Assembly (NCBI RefSeq): GCF_003344965.1
Contig: NZ_CP031194.1
Coordinates: forward strand, 62,001-126,000
From: Streptomyces paludis
GTDB lineage: Bacteria > Actinomycetota > Actinomycetes > Streptomycetales > Streptomycetaceae
Length of the DNA: 64,000 nucleotides
Reading direction: 5' to 3'
Position numbers and translations under genes: made by a program. Below, piece by piece: positions 43,081 to 52,029 of this stretch (the stretch's first letter is position 1; the number at the start of each line of letters is the position of its first letter). The notes below the pieces were generated by a model, which saw nothing but the letters and a program-made list of their open reading frames with translations, was not told where the DNA came from and did no database searches.

Positions 43081-43925
43081 CGTACCGCATCCGGGTCGCC
43101 GCCGCGCAGTTCGCGCCGGTCGAGGACTGGCGCACCAACCTCGCGCGCTGCCGTGAGCTGGTCGACCGGGCCGCGGCCGAGGGCGTGGAACTGCTCGTCT
43201 TCCCCGAGGCGTCGATCGCCCGGCTGCCCGACGGCGCGCGCGCCGTCACCGCGGCCCAGCCGCTGGACGGCCCCTTCGTCGCCGGACTGCTGGCGCACGC
43301 CGCGCCGCATCCGATGACGGTCGTCGTGGGCACCCTGGTCCCCTCGGACGACGGCCGGGCCTTCAACACCCTGGTGGCGGCGCGCGGCGGCGAGGTCGTC
43401 GCCACGTACCGGAAGCTGCACCTGTACGACGCGTACGGCATCCGGGAGTCGGACTCGATCGCCCCGGGGCAGCAGCCCGCCGTGACCTTCACCGTCGGTG
43501 GTCTCACGGTCGGCCTCATGACCTGCTACGACGTACGGTTCCCGGAGCTGGCCAGGCTGCTGGCGGAGCGGGGCGCGCAGTTGCTGGCGCTGCCCGCCGC
43601 GTGGTTCGACGGGCCGCTGAAGCGGGTCCACTGGGAGACCCTCTGCCGGGCCCGCGCGATCGAGAACACCTGCTATCTGGTGGGGGCGGGCGCGGCCGGC
43701 CCCCACCGTGTCGCCGACAGCCTGGTCATCGACCCGGCCGGCGCCTTTGTCTCCCGGCTCGACGACGGAAGGGGGCTGGCCGTCGCGACGGCCGACTCGG
43801 ACGAGGTCGCGCGGGCCAGGGCCCTCTCCCCCCTCATGAAGCAGCGGCGCTTCACCATCAATCCCGTACCGGTCCCCGCGGACCGGGCGGGCTCGGCGAC
43901 CTCGACACCGAATGGGGAACACTGA
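43077..43925 (+). CDS. Nitrilase-superfamily carbon-nitrogen hydrolase
   Basis: 282 aa cytoplasmic amidase or nitrilase. Catalytic triad E44 (FPEAS), K113 (YRKLHLYD) and C150 (GLMTCYDVRFPE). It hydrolyses an amide or nitrile C-N bond; most small members are omega-amidase or aliphatic amidase-like. Position between an RraA-like gene and an amino-acid-type importer suggests it acts on the imported compound. Confidence 0.88.
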   Translation: MTYRIRVAAAQFAPVEDWRTNLARCRELVDRAAAEGVELLVFPEASIARLPDGARAVTAAQPLDGPFVAGLLAHAAPHPMTVVVGTLVPSDDGRAFNTLVAARGGEVVATYRKLHLYDAYGIRESDSIAPGQQPAVTFTVGGLTVGLMTCYDVRFPELARLLAERGAQLLALPAAWFDGPLKRVHWETLCRARAIENTCYLVGAGAAGPHRVADSLVIDPAGAFVSRLDDGRGLAVATADSDEVARARALSPLMKQRRFTINPVPVPADRAGSATSTPNGEH

Positions 43926-43926
43926 C

Positions 43927-44952
43927 ATGAGCAAATCCACCGGAGCCCGTACAACCGCGGTCCGCGCGGCCGGAATCCGTACCGCCGGAGTCCGTACCGC
44001 CGGAGTCCGCGCGGCCGTCGCGGCGGTCGCGCTGACGCTCTCTCTCGCCGCCTGCGGCTCCTCCGCCACCGGGAAGCCGGCGGACGGCGCGTCGGACCGT
44101 ACCGGAGGCGGCGGCGCGGCCACCGGCGACGCGGCCAACTCGGCGGCCACGGCCGACTCCGCCCTGCACGACGCGCTGCCCGAGAAGGTCAGGAAGGCCG
44201 GCGAACTGGTCGTCGTGATCCCCGGCACCAACCCGCCGTGGTGGGAGAAGTCCGGCGGCACCTACACCGGAGCCGCCGCCGACCTGGTCAACCAAGTGGG
44301 CGCGATCCTCGGGGTGAAGGTGCGGTACGTCGCCGTGCCCGACCTCGCGGGCGCCTTCGCCGCCGTCGCCTCGGGACGGTACGACGCGGGGTTCAACCCG
44401 TACGGTGACACCGGGAAGTCCGCCAACACCGACATCGTCGACGTGGTCCAGGAGATCGTCCCGTTCCTGGTGCCCAAGGGGAACCCGAAGAAGATCGACG
44501 GGCTCGGCGCGCTCTGCGGTACGTCGGTCTCCGCCCTGGGACCGGCCGGCGCGGGCTCCGCGTACGCCATTCTCACCGAGCAGTCCGCGGCCTGCGAGAA
44601 GGCCGGCGACCCGGCCGTCCGTATCGTCGCGGTCAAGGGGGTGCCCGACGGGATCCTCGCGGTGAAGTCCCGGCGCGCCGACGCCTTCTTCGGCTCGGGC
44701 GCCGCGCTGTTCCACTACGCGAAGACCTCCGACGGCGCGCTCGAAGTGGTCGCCACCGAGGCCGACACCGGCTTCTCCAACCTCTACCAGGGGATGATCG
44801 TCCCCAAGGGATCGCCGCTCGCCGAGCCCGTGCTCGGCGCGTTCAAGAAGATTTTCGACAGCGGTGACTACGCCCGGATCATGAAGGGCGCGGGTCTCGA
44901 ACGGGAGATGCTGGACGCGCCGGGCATCAACCTCAAGAAGCAGGTGTCCTGA
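43927..44952 (+). CDS. Amino-acid-type ABC substrate-binding lipoprotein
   Basis: 341 aa family-3 binding protein. GGGGA lies 8 bases before ATG 43927. Signal peptide with lipobox LSLAAC; the N-terminus contains four imperfect repeats of a TAGVR-type unit. Mature start GELVVVIPGTNPPWWEKSGG resembles polar amino acid and opine receptors. Coupled to the permease gene by a TGATG one-base overlap. Confidence 0.9.
   Translation: MSKSTGARTTAVRAAGIRTAGVRTAGVRAAVAAVALTLSLAACGSSATGKPADGASDRTGGGGAATGDAANSAATADSALHDALPEKVRKAGELVVVIPGTNPPWWEKSGGTYTGAAADLVNQVGAILGVKVRYVAVPDLAGAFAAVASGRYDAGFNPYGDTGKSANTDIVDVVQEIVPFLVPKGNPKKIDGLGALCGTSVSALGPAGAGSAYAILTEQSAACEKAGDPAVRIVAVKGVPDGILAVKSRRADAFFGSGAALFHYAKTSDGALEVVATEADTGFSNLYQGMIVPKGSPLAEPVLGAFKKIFDSGDYARIMKGAGLEREMLDAPGINLKKQVS
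43951..44022 (+). repeat. 15-bp repeat in the lipoprotein signal peptide
   Basis: Repeated GGAGTCCGTACCGCC-type units, encoding IRTAGVRTAGVRAA in the n-region of the signal peptide. Another short in-frame repeat near a gene start. Confidence 0.5.
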
Positions 44953-46052
44953 TGGCCGCGTCCGGGACCGGACCGGCGGCGGTCGGTACGGCGGCCGTAC
45001 GGGACGAGAGCGACAGCGGCAGCGGCGCCGTCCTTGTCGACGGCGGTGGTGTGGAGGGCGGTGTGGAGAGCGGCCCGGTGGATGTACGGGACGCCGCCCG
45101 GCCGCCCCGGCCGTGGACCTGGGTCGCGGCGGTGGCCGCCCTGGTGCTCGCCGCCCAGTTCGCGACGATGCTGGTGCGCAACCCGAACTTCGAGTGGGAT
45201 GTCGTCGGGCACTACCTCTTCAGCGCGGAGATCCTCCGGGGGCTGCTGACCACCCTGTACATGACGGTGATCGCGATGCTGATCGGCATTGTCTTCGGCG
45301 GGGTGCTCGCGGCCTGCCGGGTCTCGGACAATCCGGTGCTGCGGCTCTTCGCCGGTGGCTATATCTGGGTGTTCCGGGGCACTCCGCAACTGGTGCAGCT
45401 GGTGTTCTGGTTCAATATCGCCCTGCTGGTGCCGACGCTCGGTCTCGGCGTGCCCTTCGGCCCCACCTTTCTCCAGGCGGACGCCAACGCGGTGATCACC
45501 CCGTTCCTCGCGGCGATCGTCGGGCTGGGGCTGCACGAGGCCGCGTACCAGGCGGAGATCTACCGGGCGGGTCTGCTCTCGGTGGACGAGGGGCAGATCG
45601 ACGCGGCGCGGTCGGTGGGTATGACACCGGGCGCGGTGTTCTTCAAGATCCAGCTCCCGCAGGCGATGCGGTTCATCGTGCCGCCGACGTTCAGCCAGAT
45701 CATCGGGATGACCAAGGGCACCGCGCTGGTCAGTGTGATCGGCGGCGCCGAGCTGCTGTTCGCCGCGCAGGAGATCTACAGCAGCACCTTCCAGACCATC
45801 CCGCTGCTGATCGTGGCGTGCGTCTGGTATCTCGTCGCGACGACGGTGCTCAACTTCGTCCAGTACTTCATCGAGGCCCACTACGCCAAGGGCGCGGTCC
45901 GCGTGCCGCGGAGCGGGATCCAGGCGCTGGCCGCCCGGCTCCTGGCCCGGCGGACGGCGGCACAGACGGCACAGGTGGCTCAGACGGAACGGACCGCGGA
46001 CCGCGCGCCCGACGACGAGCACACGCACGGCAAGGAGCGGGACCATGGGTAA
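44952..46052 (+). CDS. Amino-acid-type ABC transporter permease
   Basis: 366 aa HisM-type membrane subunit. A long disordered N-terminal tail (about 55 residues, Gly/Val-rich) precedes the first helix. The conserved family blocks are WVFRGTPQLVQLVFWF and EAAYQAEIYRAGLLSVDEGQIDAARSVG. Single permease, so it probably forms a homodimer. A basic Ala/Arg tail overlaps the ATPase gene by 8 bases. Confidence 0.9.
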   Translation: MAASGTGPAAVGTAAVRDESDSGSGAVLVDGGGVEGGVESGPVDVRDAARPPRPWTWVAAVAALVLAAQFATMLVRNPNFEWDVVGHYLFSAEILRGLLTTLYMTVIAMLIGIVFGGVLAACRVSDNPVLRLFAGGYIWVFRGTPQLVQLVFWFNIALLVPTLGLGVPFGPTFLQADANAVITPFLAAIVGLGLHEAAYQAEIYRAGLLSVDEGQIDAARSVGMTPGAVFFKIQLPQAMRFIVPPTFSQIIGMTKGTALVSVIGGAELLFAAQEIYSSTFQTIPLLIVACVWYLVATTVLNFVQYFIEAHYAKGAVRVPRSGIQALAARLLARRTAAQTAQVAQTERTADRAPDDEHTHGKERDHG

Positions 46053-46812
46053 CCGGCTGCTGGAGGTCACCGGGCTGCGCAAGAGCTTCGGCGCCACCGA
46101 GGTCCTCAAGGGCGTGGACCTGCACGTCGACGAGGGCGAGACCGTCGCGGTACTCGGCCGGTCGGGGTCGGGCAAGTCCACCCTGCTGCGGTGCGTCAAC
46201 TGTCTGGAGCTGCCGACCGGCGGCTCGATCACCCTCGACGGCGAGCTGATCGGCTTCGAGCGGCACCGGGGCGGCGCCCGCCGGCTCACCGAGCGCCGGA
46301 TCGCGGTCCAGCGCCGCCGGATGGGCATGGTGTTCCAGAACTTCCATCTGTTCCCCAACTGGACCGTGCTGCGCAATGTCACCGAGGCGCCCCGGCGCAA
46401 CCGGGGGCTGTCCCGGCCGGACGCCGAGCGGCTCGGCATGGAGCTGCTGGACCGGGTCGGCCTCGCCGACCGCGCCGCCTCGTACCCCCGGCAGCTCTCC
46501 GGCGGCCAGCAGCAACGGGTGTCGATCGCCAGGGCGCTGGCGATGGAGCCGCGTCTGCTGCTCTTCGACGAGCCGACCTCGGCCCTCGACCCCGCCAATG
46601 TCGAGGAGGTCACCTCGGTCATGCGCGATCTGGCCGGGGCGGGGGCCACGATGATCGTCGTGACCCACGAGATGGAGTTCGCGCGCCGGGCGGCGAGCCG
46701 GGTGGTGGTGATGGACGACGGACTCGTCGTGGAGGACGGCCCGACCGGTTCGGTGTTCGGGAACACCCGCAGCGCGTTCATGCGACGGTTCCTCCAGCAG
46801 CCGGACACATAG
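46045..46812 (+). CDS. Amino-acid-type ABC transporter ATPase
   Basis: 255 aa nucleotide-binding subunit. Walker A GRSGSGKS (38-45), signature LSGGQQQR, Walker B LLLFDEPTSALDP and H-loop VVTHEM are intact. It completes the three-component importer with the two preceding genes. Confidence 0.95.
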   Translation: MGNRLLEVTGLRKSFGATEVLKGVDLHVDEGETVAVLGRSGSGKSTLLRCVNCLELPTGGSITLDGELIGFERHRGGARRLTERRIAVQRRRMGMVFQNFHLFPNWTVLRNVTEAPRRNRGLSRPDAERLGMELLDRVGLADRAASYPRQLSGGQQQRVSIARALAMEPRLLLFDEPTSALDPANVEEVTSVMRDLAGAGATMIVVTHEMEFARRAASRVVVMDDGLVVEDGPTGSVFGNTRSAFMRRFLQQPDT

Positions 46813-46848
46813 GCGAAGCGGAGCCGGTACGGCGCGGTGGGGCGTCGA

Positions 46849-46931
46849 GCGGTACGGCACACCACAGCGCGGCACAGCAGGGCGCGGCACGGCCCAGCAC
46901 AGCGCGGCACGGAACGGAGTGGAGCGGCACG
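46849..46931. repeat. Degenerate CAGCGCGGCAC tandem repeat
   Basis: Most of the 119-base gap before the MocR gene is imperfect copies of an 11-bp CAGCGCGGCAC / GAGCGGCAC unit, ending right at the start codon, so it carries the ribosome site (GGAG 7 bases before the GTG). Confidence 0.6.
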
Positions 46932-48263
46932 GTGACGGACAGGCCCAAGTACGACGCGCGGTGGTTCTCGGCGCACATCGACGATCCGAGCGCGCGCACG
47001 CTGGCCTCCCAGGTCGCCCGGCTGATCCGGGCGGGCGATCTGGTCCCCGGCGACCGGCTGCCCCATGTCCGTTCGCTGGCGGCCGAGTTGAGGATCAGCC
47101 CGGGCACCGTCTCCTCGGCCTGGGCACTGCTCAAACGGCGCGGGCTGCTGGTCGGCCGGGGCAAGTCCGGTACGCGCGTGTCCAGTCCGACGAGTCTGGC
47201 GGCGTCGCTCGGCGGACTGGCCACCCTGGGGCACCAGTTGGACCTGCGGCTGCTCTACCCCGACCCGGCGATGCTGCCCCCGCTGGAGCGGGCGCTGACC
47301 CACGCCGCCCGGCTGGCCCGGCTCGACGAGTACTACGACCGGCCGATCCTGCCCGAGCTGCGGGCGGTGCTGGAGCCCCGGTGGCCGTGTGCCAGCGAGT
47401 CCTTCGTGGTGGCGAACGGCGCCTCGGACGCGCTGTGGTCGACGCTCCAGTCCATCTCCGTACCCGGCGACCGGATCGCCGTCGAGTCCCCGAGCCAGCC
47501 GCAGCTGCTCACCCTGATGACCGATCTGGGGCTGGAGCTGGTCGAGGTGGCGGTGGACGAGCGGGGGCCCGTCCCGGGCTCCCTGCGCGAGGCGCTGAAG
47601 ACCCGTCCGGTGGCCTTCTTCTACCAGCCGCAGGCCCAGGTGCCGACGGGCGCGACACTGCGGCCCCGGCGGGCGGCCGAGCTGGCGGATCTGCTGGTCC
47701 GCTGGCCGGGGACCACGGTGGTCGAGTACGACGACCTGAACGTGCTGGCCGCCGATCCGCTGCCCAGTCTGGGGCACCGGCTGCCGGGCCGTACGGTGGT
47801 GATCCGGTCGTACGAGAAGTCGTACGGCCCCGACCTGCGGCTGGCCGTCGTCGGCGGGCCGCAGAGCGTCATCGAGGGCATCCACGCCCAGATCCGGCTG
47901 ACCCGGCAGTGGACCTCCCGGATCCTCCAGGCGACCCTGGCCTGGCTGCTGGCCGATCCCGGCACCACCCAGCTGCTGGCGGACGCCCGGGACACCTACC
48001 GCGGGCGGCTGCGCGCGCTGGCCGACGCGCTGGCGGAGCGCGGGGTGGTCACCCACGCGTCCGAGGGCTTCTGCCTCTGGGTGCCGGTGGCCGACGAACG
48101 CGCGGCGGTCGAGCGGCTGGCCGCCCACGGGGTGCTGGTCTTCCCGGGCTCCGGCTGCTATCCGCACCACGCGCGCGCCCACATCAGGATCGCCACATCA
48201 CGGCTCGACGGCGACTACGAGGAGCTGGCCGACATCGTCCGGCACGCCCGGCAGACGCTGTGA
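46932..48263 (+). CDS. MocR-type GntR/aminotransferase regulator
   Basis: 443 aa. N-terminal GntR winged helix (about 20-80: VPGDRLPHVRSLAAELRISPGTVSSAWALL) fused to a fold-type I aminotransferase domain. PLP site: aspartate in VEYDDLN and lysine K296 in RSYEKSYGPDLRL. MocR proteins use PLP as effector to control vitamin B6, GABA or amino-acid catabolic genes. It is probably the local activator or repressor of this RraA-nitrilase-ABC series. Confidence 0.9.
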   Translation: MTDRPKYDARWFSAHIDDPSARTLASQVARLIRAGDLVPGDRLPHVRSLAAELRISPGTVSSAWALLKRRGLLVGRGKSGTRVSSPTSLAASLGGLATLGHQLDLRLLYPDPAMLPPLERALTHAARLARLDEYYDRPILPELRAVLEPRWPCASESFVVANGASDALWSTLQSISVPGDRIAVESPSQPQLLTLMTDLGLELVEVAVDERGPVPGSLREALKTRPVAFFYQPQAQVPTGATLRPRRAAELADLLVRWPGTTVVEYDDLNVLAADPLPSLGHRLPGRTVVIRSYEKSYGPDLRLAVVGGPQSVIEGIHAQIRLTRQWTSRILQATLAWLLADPGTTQLLADARDTYRGRLRALADALAERGVVTHASEGFCLWVPVADERAAVERLAAHGVLVFPGSGCYPHHARAHIRIATSRLDGDYEELADIVRHARQTL

Positions 48264-48315
48264 GGCCGGGCGACGCGCTCAGTGACAACCACAGGAGAGG
48301 ACGGGAGGGAACACC

Positions 48316-49149
48316 ATGAGAATTCCCGACGCGGGACCGCTCCCGGCGCTGGCCTGCCCGGCCGACCCGCGGTTCAGCTCGTATCTGTATCTGCCGCGCC
48401 GCCGGACCGGGCCGGTCCCGCTGGTGGTCGCCGTCCACGGCACCGACCGGCGCGCCGAGTCGCTGCGCGACGCGCTCGTGCCGTGGGCCGAGGAGCGCTC
48501 GGTGGCCGTGCTGGCACCGCTCTTCCCGGGCGGGCTGGGGGACGCCGACGACATCGACGACTACAAGTTCCTGCGCACCGCGCACGCCGACTTCGACCGG
48601 GTGCTCCTCGCCATGGCCGACGACGCGGTACGCCGCTTCGGTCTGACGGCGGGCCGATGGGGTCTGGTGGGTTTCTCGGGCGGGGCGCAGTTCGCCCACC
48701 GGTTCCTGCTCGTCCATCCGGAGCGGGTCGCGGCGGCGGCGATCTGCGCGCCCGGCAATGTCACCCGTATCGACCCGGCGGCGCGGTGGTGGCCGGGGAC
48801 CGGGGACTTCGCGGACCGGTTCGGCGCCGCGTGCGATCCCGTACGGCTGCGGGAGGTCGCCGTACAGACGGTGGTCGGGGCGCTGGACGACGGCGCCGAG
48901 CACATCACCCTGGCCCCCGGCGCGCGCTACTGGGCGCCCGGGGCGAACGACGCGGGCGCCACCCGGGTGGCGCGTACGGCGGCCCTCGCGGCGAATCTGC
49001 GGCGGTACGGAATCGGGGTGCGCGAGGTCCGGCTCCCGGGCGTCGGGCATGACTTCGGCCCGATGGTGCCGAGCGTCACCGGCTTTCTGGACGACGCGTT
49101 TCTCACCGCCTTCGCCGCCGAGCACCCACGAGAGGAAGAGACGAGATGA
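48316..49149 (+). CDS. Alpha/beta hydrolase (esterase/PHB-depolymerase-like)
   Basis: 277 aa cytoplasmic hydrolase. Oxyanion block VAVHGTDRR near residue 40, nucleophile S121 in GFSGGAQFAHR, late histidine in PGVGHDFGPM. The fold resembles feruloyl-esterase/PHB-depolymerase-type predicted hydrolases. Coupled to the proline-iminopeptidase-like gene by ATGA overlap. Confidence 0.82.
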   Translation: MRIPDAGPLPALACPADPRFSSYLYLPRRRTGPVPLVVAVHGTDRRAESLRDALVPWAEERSVAVLAPLFPGGLGDADDIDDYKFLRTAHADFDRVLLAMADDAVRRFGLTAGRWGLVGFSGGAQFAHRFLLVHPERVAAAAICAPGNVTRIDPAARWWPGTGDFADRFGAACDPVRLREVAVQTVVGALDDGAEHITLAPGARYWAPGANDAGATRVARTAALAANLRRYGIGVREVRLPGVGHDFGPMVPSVTGFLDDAFLTAFAAEHPREEETR

Positions 49150-50054
49150 GCGACGAGACGACCGGTCGGACGGGTTCCGTGGAGTTCGGCCCGTGGCGCA
49201 CCTGGTACCGCGTCAGCGGCGGGGGCGCGCCGGACGCCGTACCGCTGATCGTGATCCACGGCGGTCCCGGCTGTACGCACGACTATCTGCTGTCCCTCAC
49301 CGATCTGGCCACGCCGGAGCGGCCGGTCGTCCACTACGACCAGATCGGCAACGGCCGCTCCACCCATCTGCCGGACCGCCCGGCCGGGGAGTGGACGGCG
49401 GAGTTCTTCATGGCCGAACTCCAGAACCTGGTGGACCGGCTGGGCTTCTCCTCCTTCGACCTGCTCGGGCAGTCCTGGGGCGGCATGCTCGCCGCCCAGT
49501 ACGCCACGGGCCGCCCGGCGGGGCTGCGCCGGCTGGTCATCGCCAACTCCCCGGCGGCCATGCGGCTGTGGATCGAAGGGGTGGGCCAACTCCGCGCGGA
49601 CCTGCCGGAGTTCGTCCAGGAGACCCTGACCCGGCACGAACGGGCCGGCACCACGGGGAGCGCGGAGTACCGGCTCGCCTCGGAGGTTTTTTACGCCCGC
49701 CATGTGTGCCGGCTGGCACCTTGGCCCGAGGAGGTCGTACGGACCTTCGCGCAGGTGGACGCGGACCCGACGGTGTACCACACCATGAACGGGGTGAACG
49801 AGTTCCATGTGACCGGCACCCTGCGGGACTGGAGCGTGGTCGACGACCTGCCCCGGATCGCCGTACCGACACTGCTCGTGACCGCCCGCCACGACGAGGC
49901 GGCCCCGGTCGCCTACCGCCCCTTCCTGGACCGCGTCCCGGACTGCCGCGAGGCCCACTTCGCCCACTCCAGCCACATGCCCCACGTGGAGGAGCGGGAG
50001 CGGTTCATGGCAAGCGTCGCCGCCTTCCTCGACACCACCCCCGCCCCCGCCTGA
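49146..50054 (+). CDS. Proline iminopeptidase-family hydrolase
   Basis: 302 aa. HGGPGCTHDY and GQSWGGML (S110) are the family hallmarks, with the acid region ARHDEAAPV and late histidine SHMPHVEE. Family members release N-terminal proline or hydrolyse amino-acid amides and peptide-type lactams. As the last gene of the rightward series it suggests that the imported compound is peptide- or amide-like. Confidence 0.87.
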   Translation: MSDETTGRTGSVEFGPWRTWYRVSGGGAPDAVPLIVIHGGPGCTHDYLLSLTDLATPERPVVHYDQIGNGRSTHLPDRPAGEWTAEFFMAELQNLVDRLGFSSFDLLGQSWGGMLAAQYATGRPAGLRRLVIANSPAAMRLWIEGVGQLRADLPEFVQETLTRHERAGTTGSAEYRLASEVFYARHVCRLAPWPEEVVRTFAQVDADPTVYHTMNGVNEFHVTGTLRDWSVVDDLPRIAVPTLLVTARHDEAAPVAYRPFLDRVPDCREAHFAHSSHMPHVEERERFMASVAAFLDTTPAPA

Positions 50055-50066
50055 CCCGGCGCCCCC

Positions 50067-50246
50067 TCAGACCGGCGCGCCGGCCCGCCGTATGTGCAGA
50101 TGCCCGTCCCTGGGGAAGGGCGGCCGCGCCGGGAGGATCCGGTGGAACGCGTATCCGGTCTTCTCCGCGGACTCCGGACCGGGGCCGGTCCGCTTCATGA
50201 CCACGTTGCCGACCAACCGGCCTTCCGGTCCGGGTCGGGTCGATGG
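50067..50246 (-). pseudogene. Truncated GNAT acetyltransferase remnant
   Basis: Downstream of, and in the same frame as, the SnoaL-like gene stop, an open frame reads GRLVGNVVMKRTGPGPESAE then EKTGYAFHRILPARPPFPRDG and HLHIRR. These match the mid-part and the extreme C-terminus of Streptomyces GNAT acetyltransferases, with the acetyl-CoA binding core missing. G/C third positions confirm former coding. The junction falls on a sequence (SAE versus VAEK) suggesting an internal deletion. No start codon with a ribosome site, so probably non-functional. Confidence 0.6.
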
Positions 50247-50249
50247 GGA

Positions 50250-50678
50250 TCAGGCCGCGCGGTTGCCCGCGATGCGTCGTACTTCGACCATGTCCCAGTA
50301 GTAGGGGCGGATTTCGGTGATCAGGCCGTCCTCCAGCAGGAAGCACTCGGCGACCGGCATGGTCCACGGCGCGCCTTCGGAGTCGGTGCCGTACAGCTCG
50401 ACCAGGCCGATCACCCGGTGCGGGCCGTCGGCGACGATCTCCTGGACGGTGAGGCCCTCGATGCCGAGGGCGGCGAAGGTCCGGCCGCCGGCCACGCCCG
50501 CCTCCGGGCCGATCCGGGTGCCCGGCACGGGGTGGCCCGGGGCCTGGGTGACCCGGTAGTCGGGGCTGTGCAGGGGGCCGAGAGCGGACAGGTCGCCGGC
50601 GATGACGCCGTCGTACAGCCGACGGACGGCCTCGCGGTTGCGCTCGGTGGCGGTCTCGGTGGTCTCGGTGCTGGTCAT
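50250..50678 (-). CDS. SnoaL-like / NTF2-fold protein
   Basis: 142 aa. Cone-shaped alpha+beta barrel family recognised from REAVRRLYDGVIAGDLSAL, VGLVELYGTD and EIRPYYWDMVEV. Such proteins are polyketide cyclases, isomerases or ligand-binding proteins. Function not determined. Lies beside a TetR gene with a second SnoaL-like gene on the far side. Confidence 0.82.
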   Translation of the reverse strand: MTSTETTETATERNREAVRRLYDGVIAGDLSALGPLHSPDYRVTQAPGHPVPGTRIGPEAGVAGGRTFAALGIEGLTVQEIVADGPHRVIGLVELYGTDSEGAPWTMPVAECFLLEDGLITEIRPYYWDMVEVRRIAGNRAA

Positions 50679-50718
50679 GGTGGTGGTTCTCCTCTCCTGG
50701 CCGCGACGGTGCGCGGCG

Positions 50719-51375
50719 TTACGGTGCGGCGGTGGCCTGCGTCAGGGCGGGCGGCGCGAGGGCGGCGAAGGCCGCGTCGAGCAGGTCGCCGATGTCGGGG
50801 CGGCCGTCCGCGGCCGTCCAGTGGTCGACCGCGATATCGAGGCAGTCCAGCGCGGCGGCGGCCCTCACCAGCAGGTCCAGCTCCCCGGACCGTACGGGGC
50901 CGGACCGTACGGAGCCGCTGTGGCGGCGCTCGGCCAGGGCGCCCGCGAGGAGCGGGCGCCAGCCGCACTGCTTCTCCAGGTTCCTGGCGTGGAGCGAGGG
51001 CGTCTGCCGGATGAGGAGGGCCGTCGCCAGGGCACCGGCCGGATCACGGCGGTACTCCTCCGCGACGATGTCCAGCCCCCTGCGCAGCGCCGTCCAGTCC
51101 TCCTCCTCCGGGGGACGGGCCCGTACGGTCTCGGCGACCCGTTCGCCCCGGGCGTCGAAGGCGGCGAGGACGGCGTCCTCCTTCGTCTCGAAGTAGCGCA
51201 GGAACGTGTTGCGTGACACCCCCGCCGCCCCGGCCACGTCATTGATGGTCACCCGGTCGAAGCCGTCCCGCCGGAACAGCTCGAAGGCCACCTGCGCCAA
51301 CTGGGCCCGGACGGCGGCCCGGGCGATGTCTCGCGTCTTACGCACGTCTCCGCTCACACCCCGCACTCTACCCAC
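50719..51375 (-). CDS. TetR family transcriptional regulator
   Basis: 218 aa. Helix-turn-helix FRRDGFDRVTINDVAGAAGVSRNTFLRYFETKEDAV. The start is uncertain: GTGs at 51375, 51366, 51357 and 51345 are in frame and none has a clear ribosome site. The palindrome at 51404-51421, in the promoter shared with the SnoaL-like gene, is its likely operator. Confidence 0.85.
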   Translation of the reverse strand: MGRVRGVSGDVRKTRDIARAAVRAQLAQVAFELFRRDGFDRVTINDVAGAAGVSRNTFLRYFETKEDAVLAAFDARGERVAETVRARPPEEEDWTALRRGLDIVAEEYRRDPAGALATALLIRQTPSLHARNLEKQCGWRPLLAGALAERRHSGSVRSGPVRSGELDLLVRAAAALDCLDIAVDHWTAADGRPDIGDLLDAAFAALAPPALTQATAAP

Positions 51376-51403
51376 ATTCCGACTCTATGTGTCACTAGAT
51401 TGA

Positions 51404-51421
51404 CTCATGCACTATCATGAG
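51404..51421. promoter_or_regulatory. Palindromic operator between divergent TetR and SnoaL genes
   Basis: CTCATG-CACTAT-CATGAG, with perfect 6-bp arms (7 of 8 matching pairs in the extended GACTCATG/CATGAGAC), in the 95-base divergent region. Typical position and size for a TetR operator controlling both genes. Confidence 0.55.
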
Positions 51422-51470
51422 ACTCAGTCCCATCAAAGAGATCGAGCACCACCGACACAAGGAGTGCGCC

Positions 51471-51926
51471 ATGAGCACAAGCACGGCCGCGGAGAACAAG
51501 AACATCGCGGTGACCTTCTTCGAGCACCTCATGACCGGGGCCCTCGACGCGGCCCTGGCGCTGGTGGACGAGGACGCGGTCTGGCGGGTCTCGGGCCGGC
51601 CGGACGCCATCCCGCTGGCCGGCGCGTACAAGAAGTCGGAGATCGGCCGGCTGGGCACCCTGGTCGCCGAGGTCATGCCGGGCGGCGTACGGCTGACCCT
51701 CACCGCGGCGACCGCCGAGGACGACCGGGTCGTGATCGAGGGCACGTCCCAGGGGGTCTCCCCGGCGGGAAAGACGTACGACAACCAGATCTGCTTCAGC
51801 CTCGTCGTACGGGACGGGCTGATCCGGTCCGTGCGCGAGTACTACGACACCATCCACGCCAACGACGTCCTGTTCGACCGGACTTACCCCGCCGAGACCC
51901 TCGGCGCCCGCCAGGAGACCGTCTGA
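51471..51926 (+). CDS. SnoaL-like / NTF2-fold protein
   Basis: 151 aa. AAGGAG lies 6 bases before the ATG. Family texture: AVTFFEHLMTGALDAALALVDEDAVW and VRDGLIRSVREYYDTIHA. Same fold as the protein at 50250 but not closely similar. Divergent from the TetR gene and very likely its target. Confidence 0.85.
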   Translation: MSTSTAAENKNIAVTFFEHLMTGALDAALALVDEDAVWRVSGRPDAIPLAGAYKKSEIGRLGTLVAEVMPGGVRLTLTAATAEDDRVVIEGTSQGVSPAGKTYDNQICFSLVVRDGLIRSVREYYDTIHANDVLFDRTYPAETLGARQETV

Positions 51927-52029
51927 CGGGAGCGGGTTCACGGATGGCTCGCGCCGATCCGCGCCAAGGGCAGCCGTTATCATGGGGCCGACCGTCAGGA
52001 AGCCCGGCGTCCCCTGTTGCGAGAGGGCC

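Noticed and set aside
50005..50367. 120-codon minus-strand frame over the SnoaL/GNAT-scar junction.
   Set aside because: A different frame from both the SnoaL gene and the GNAT remnant; Arg/Gly-rich shadow without motifs.
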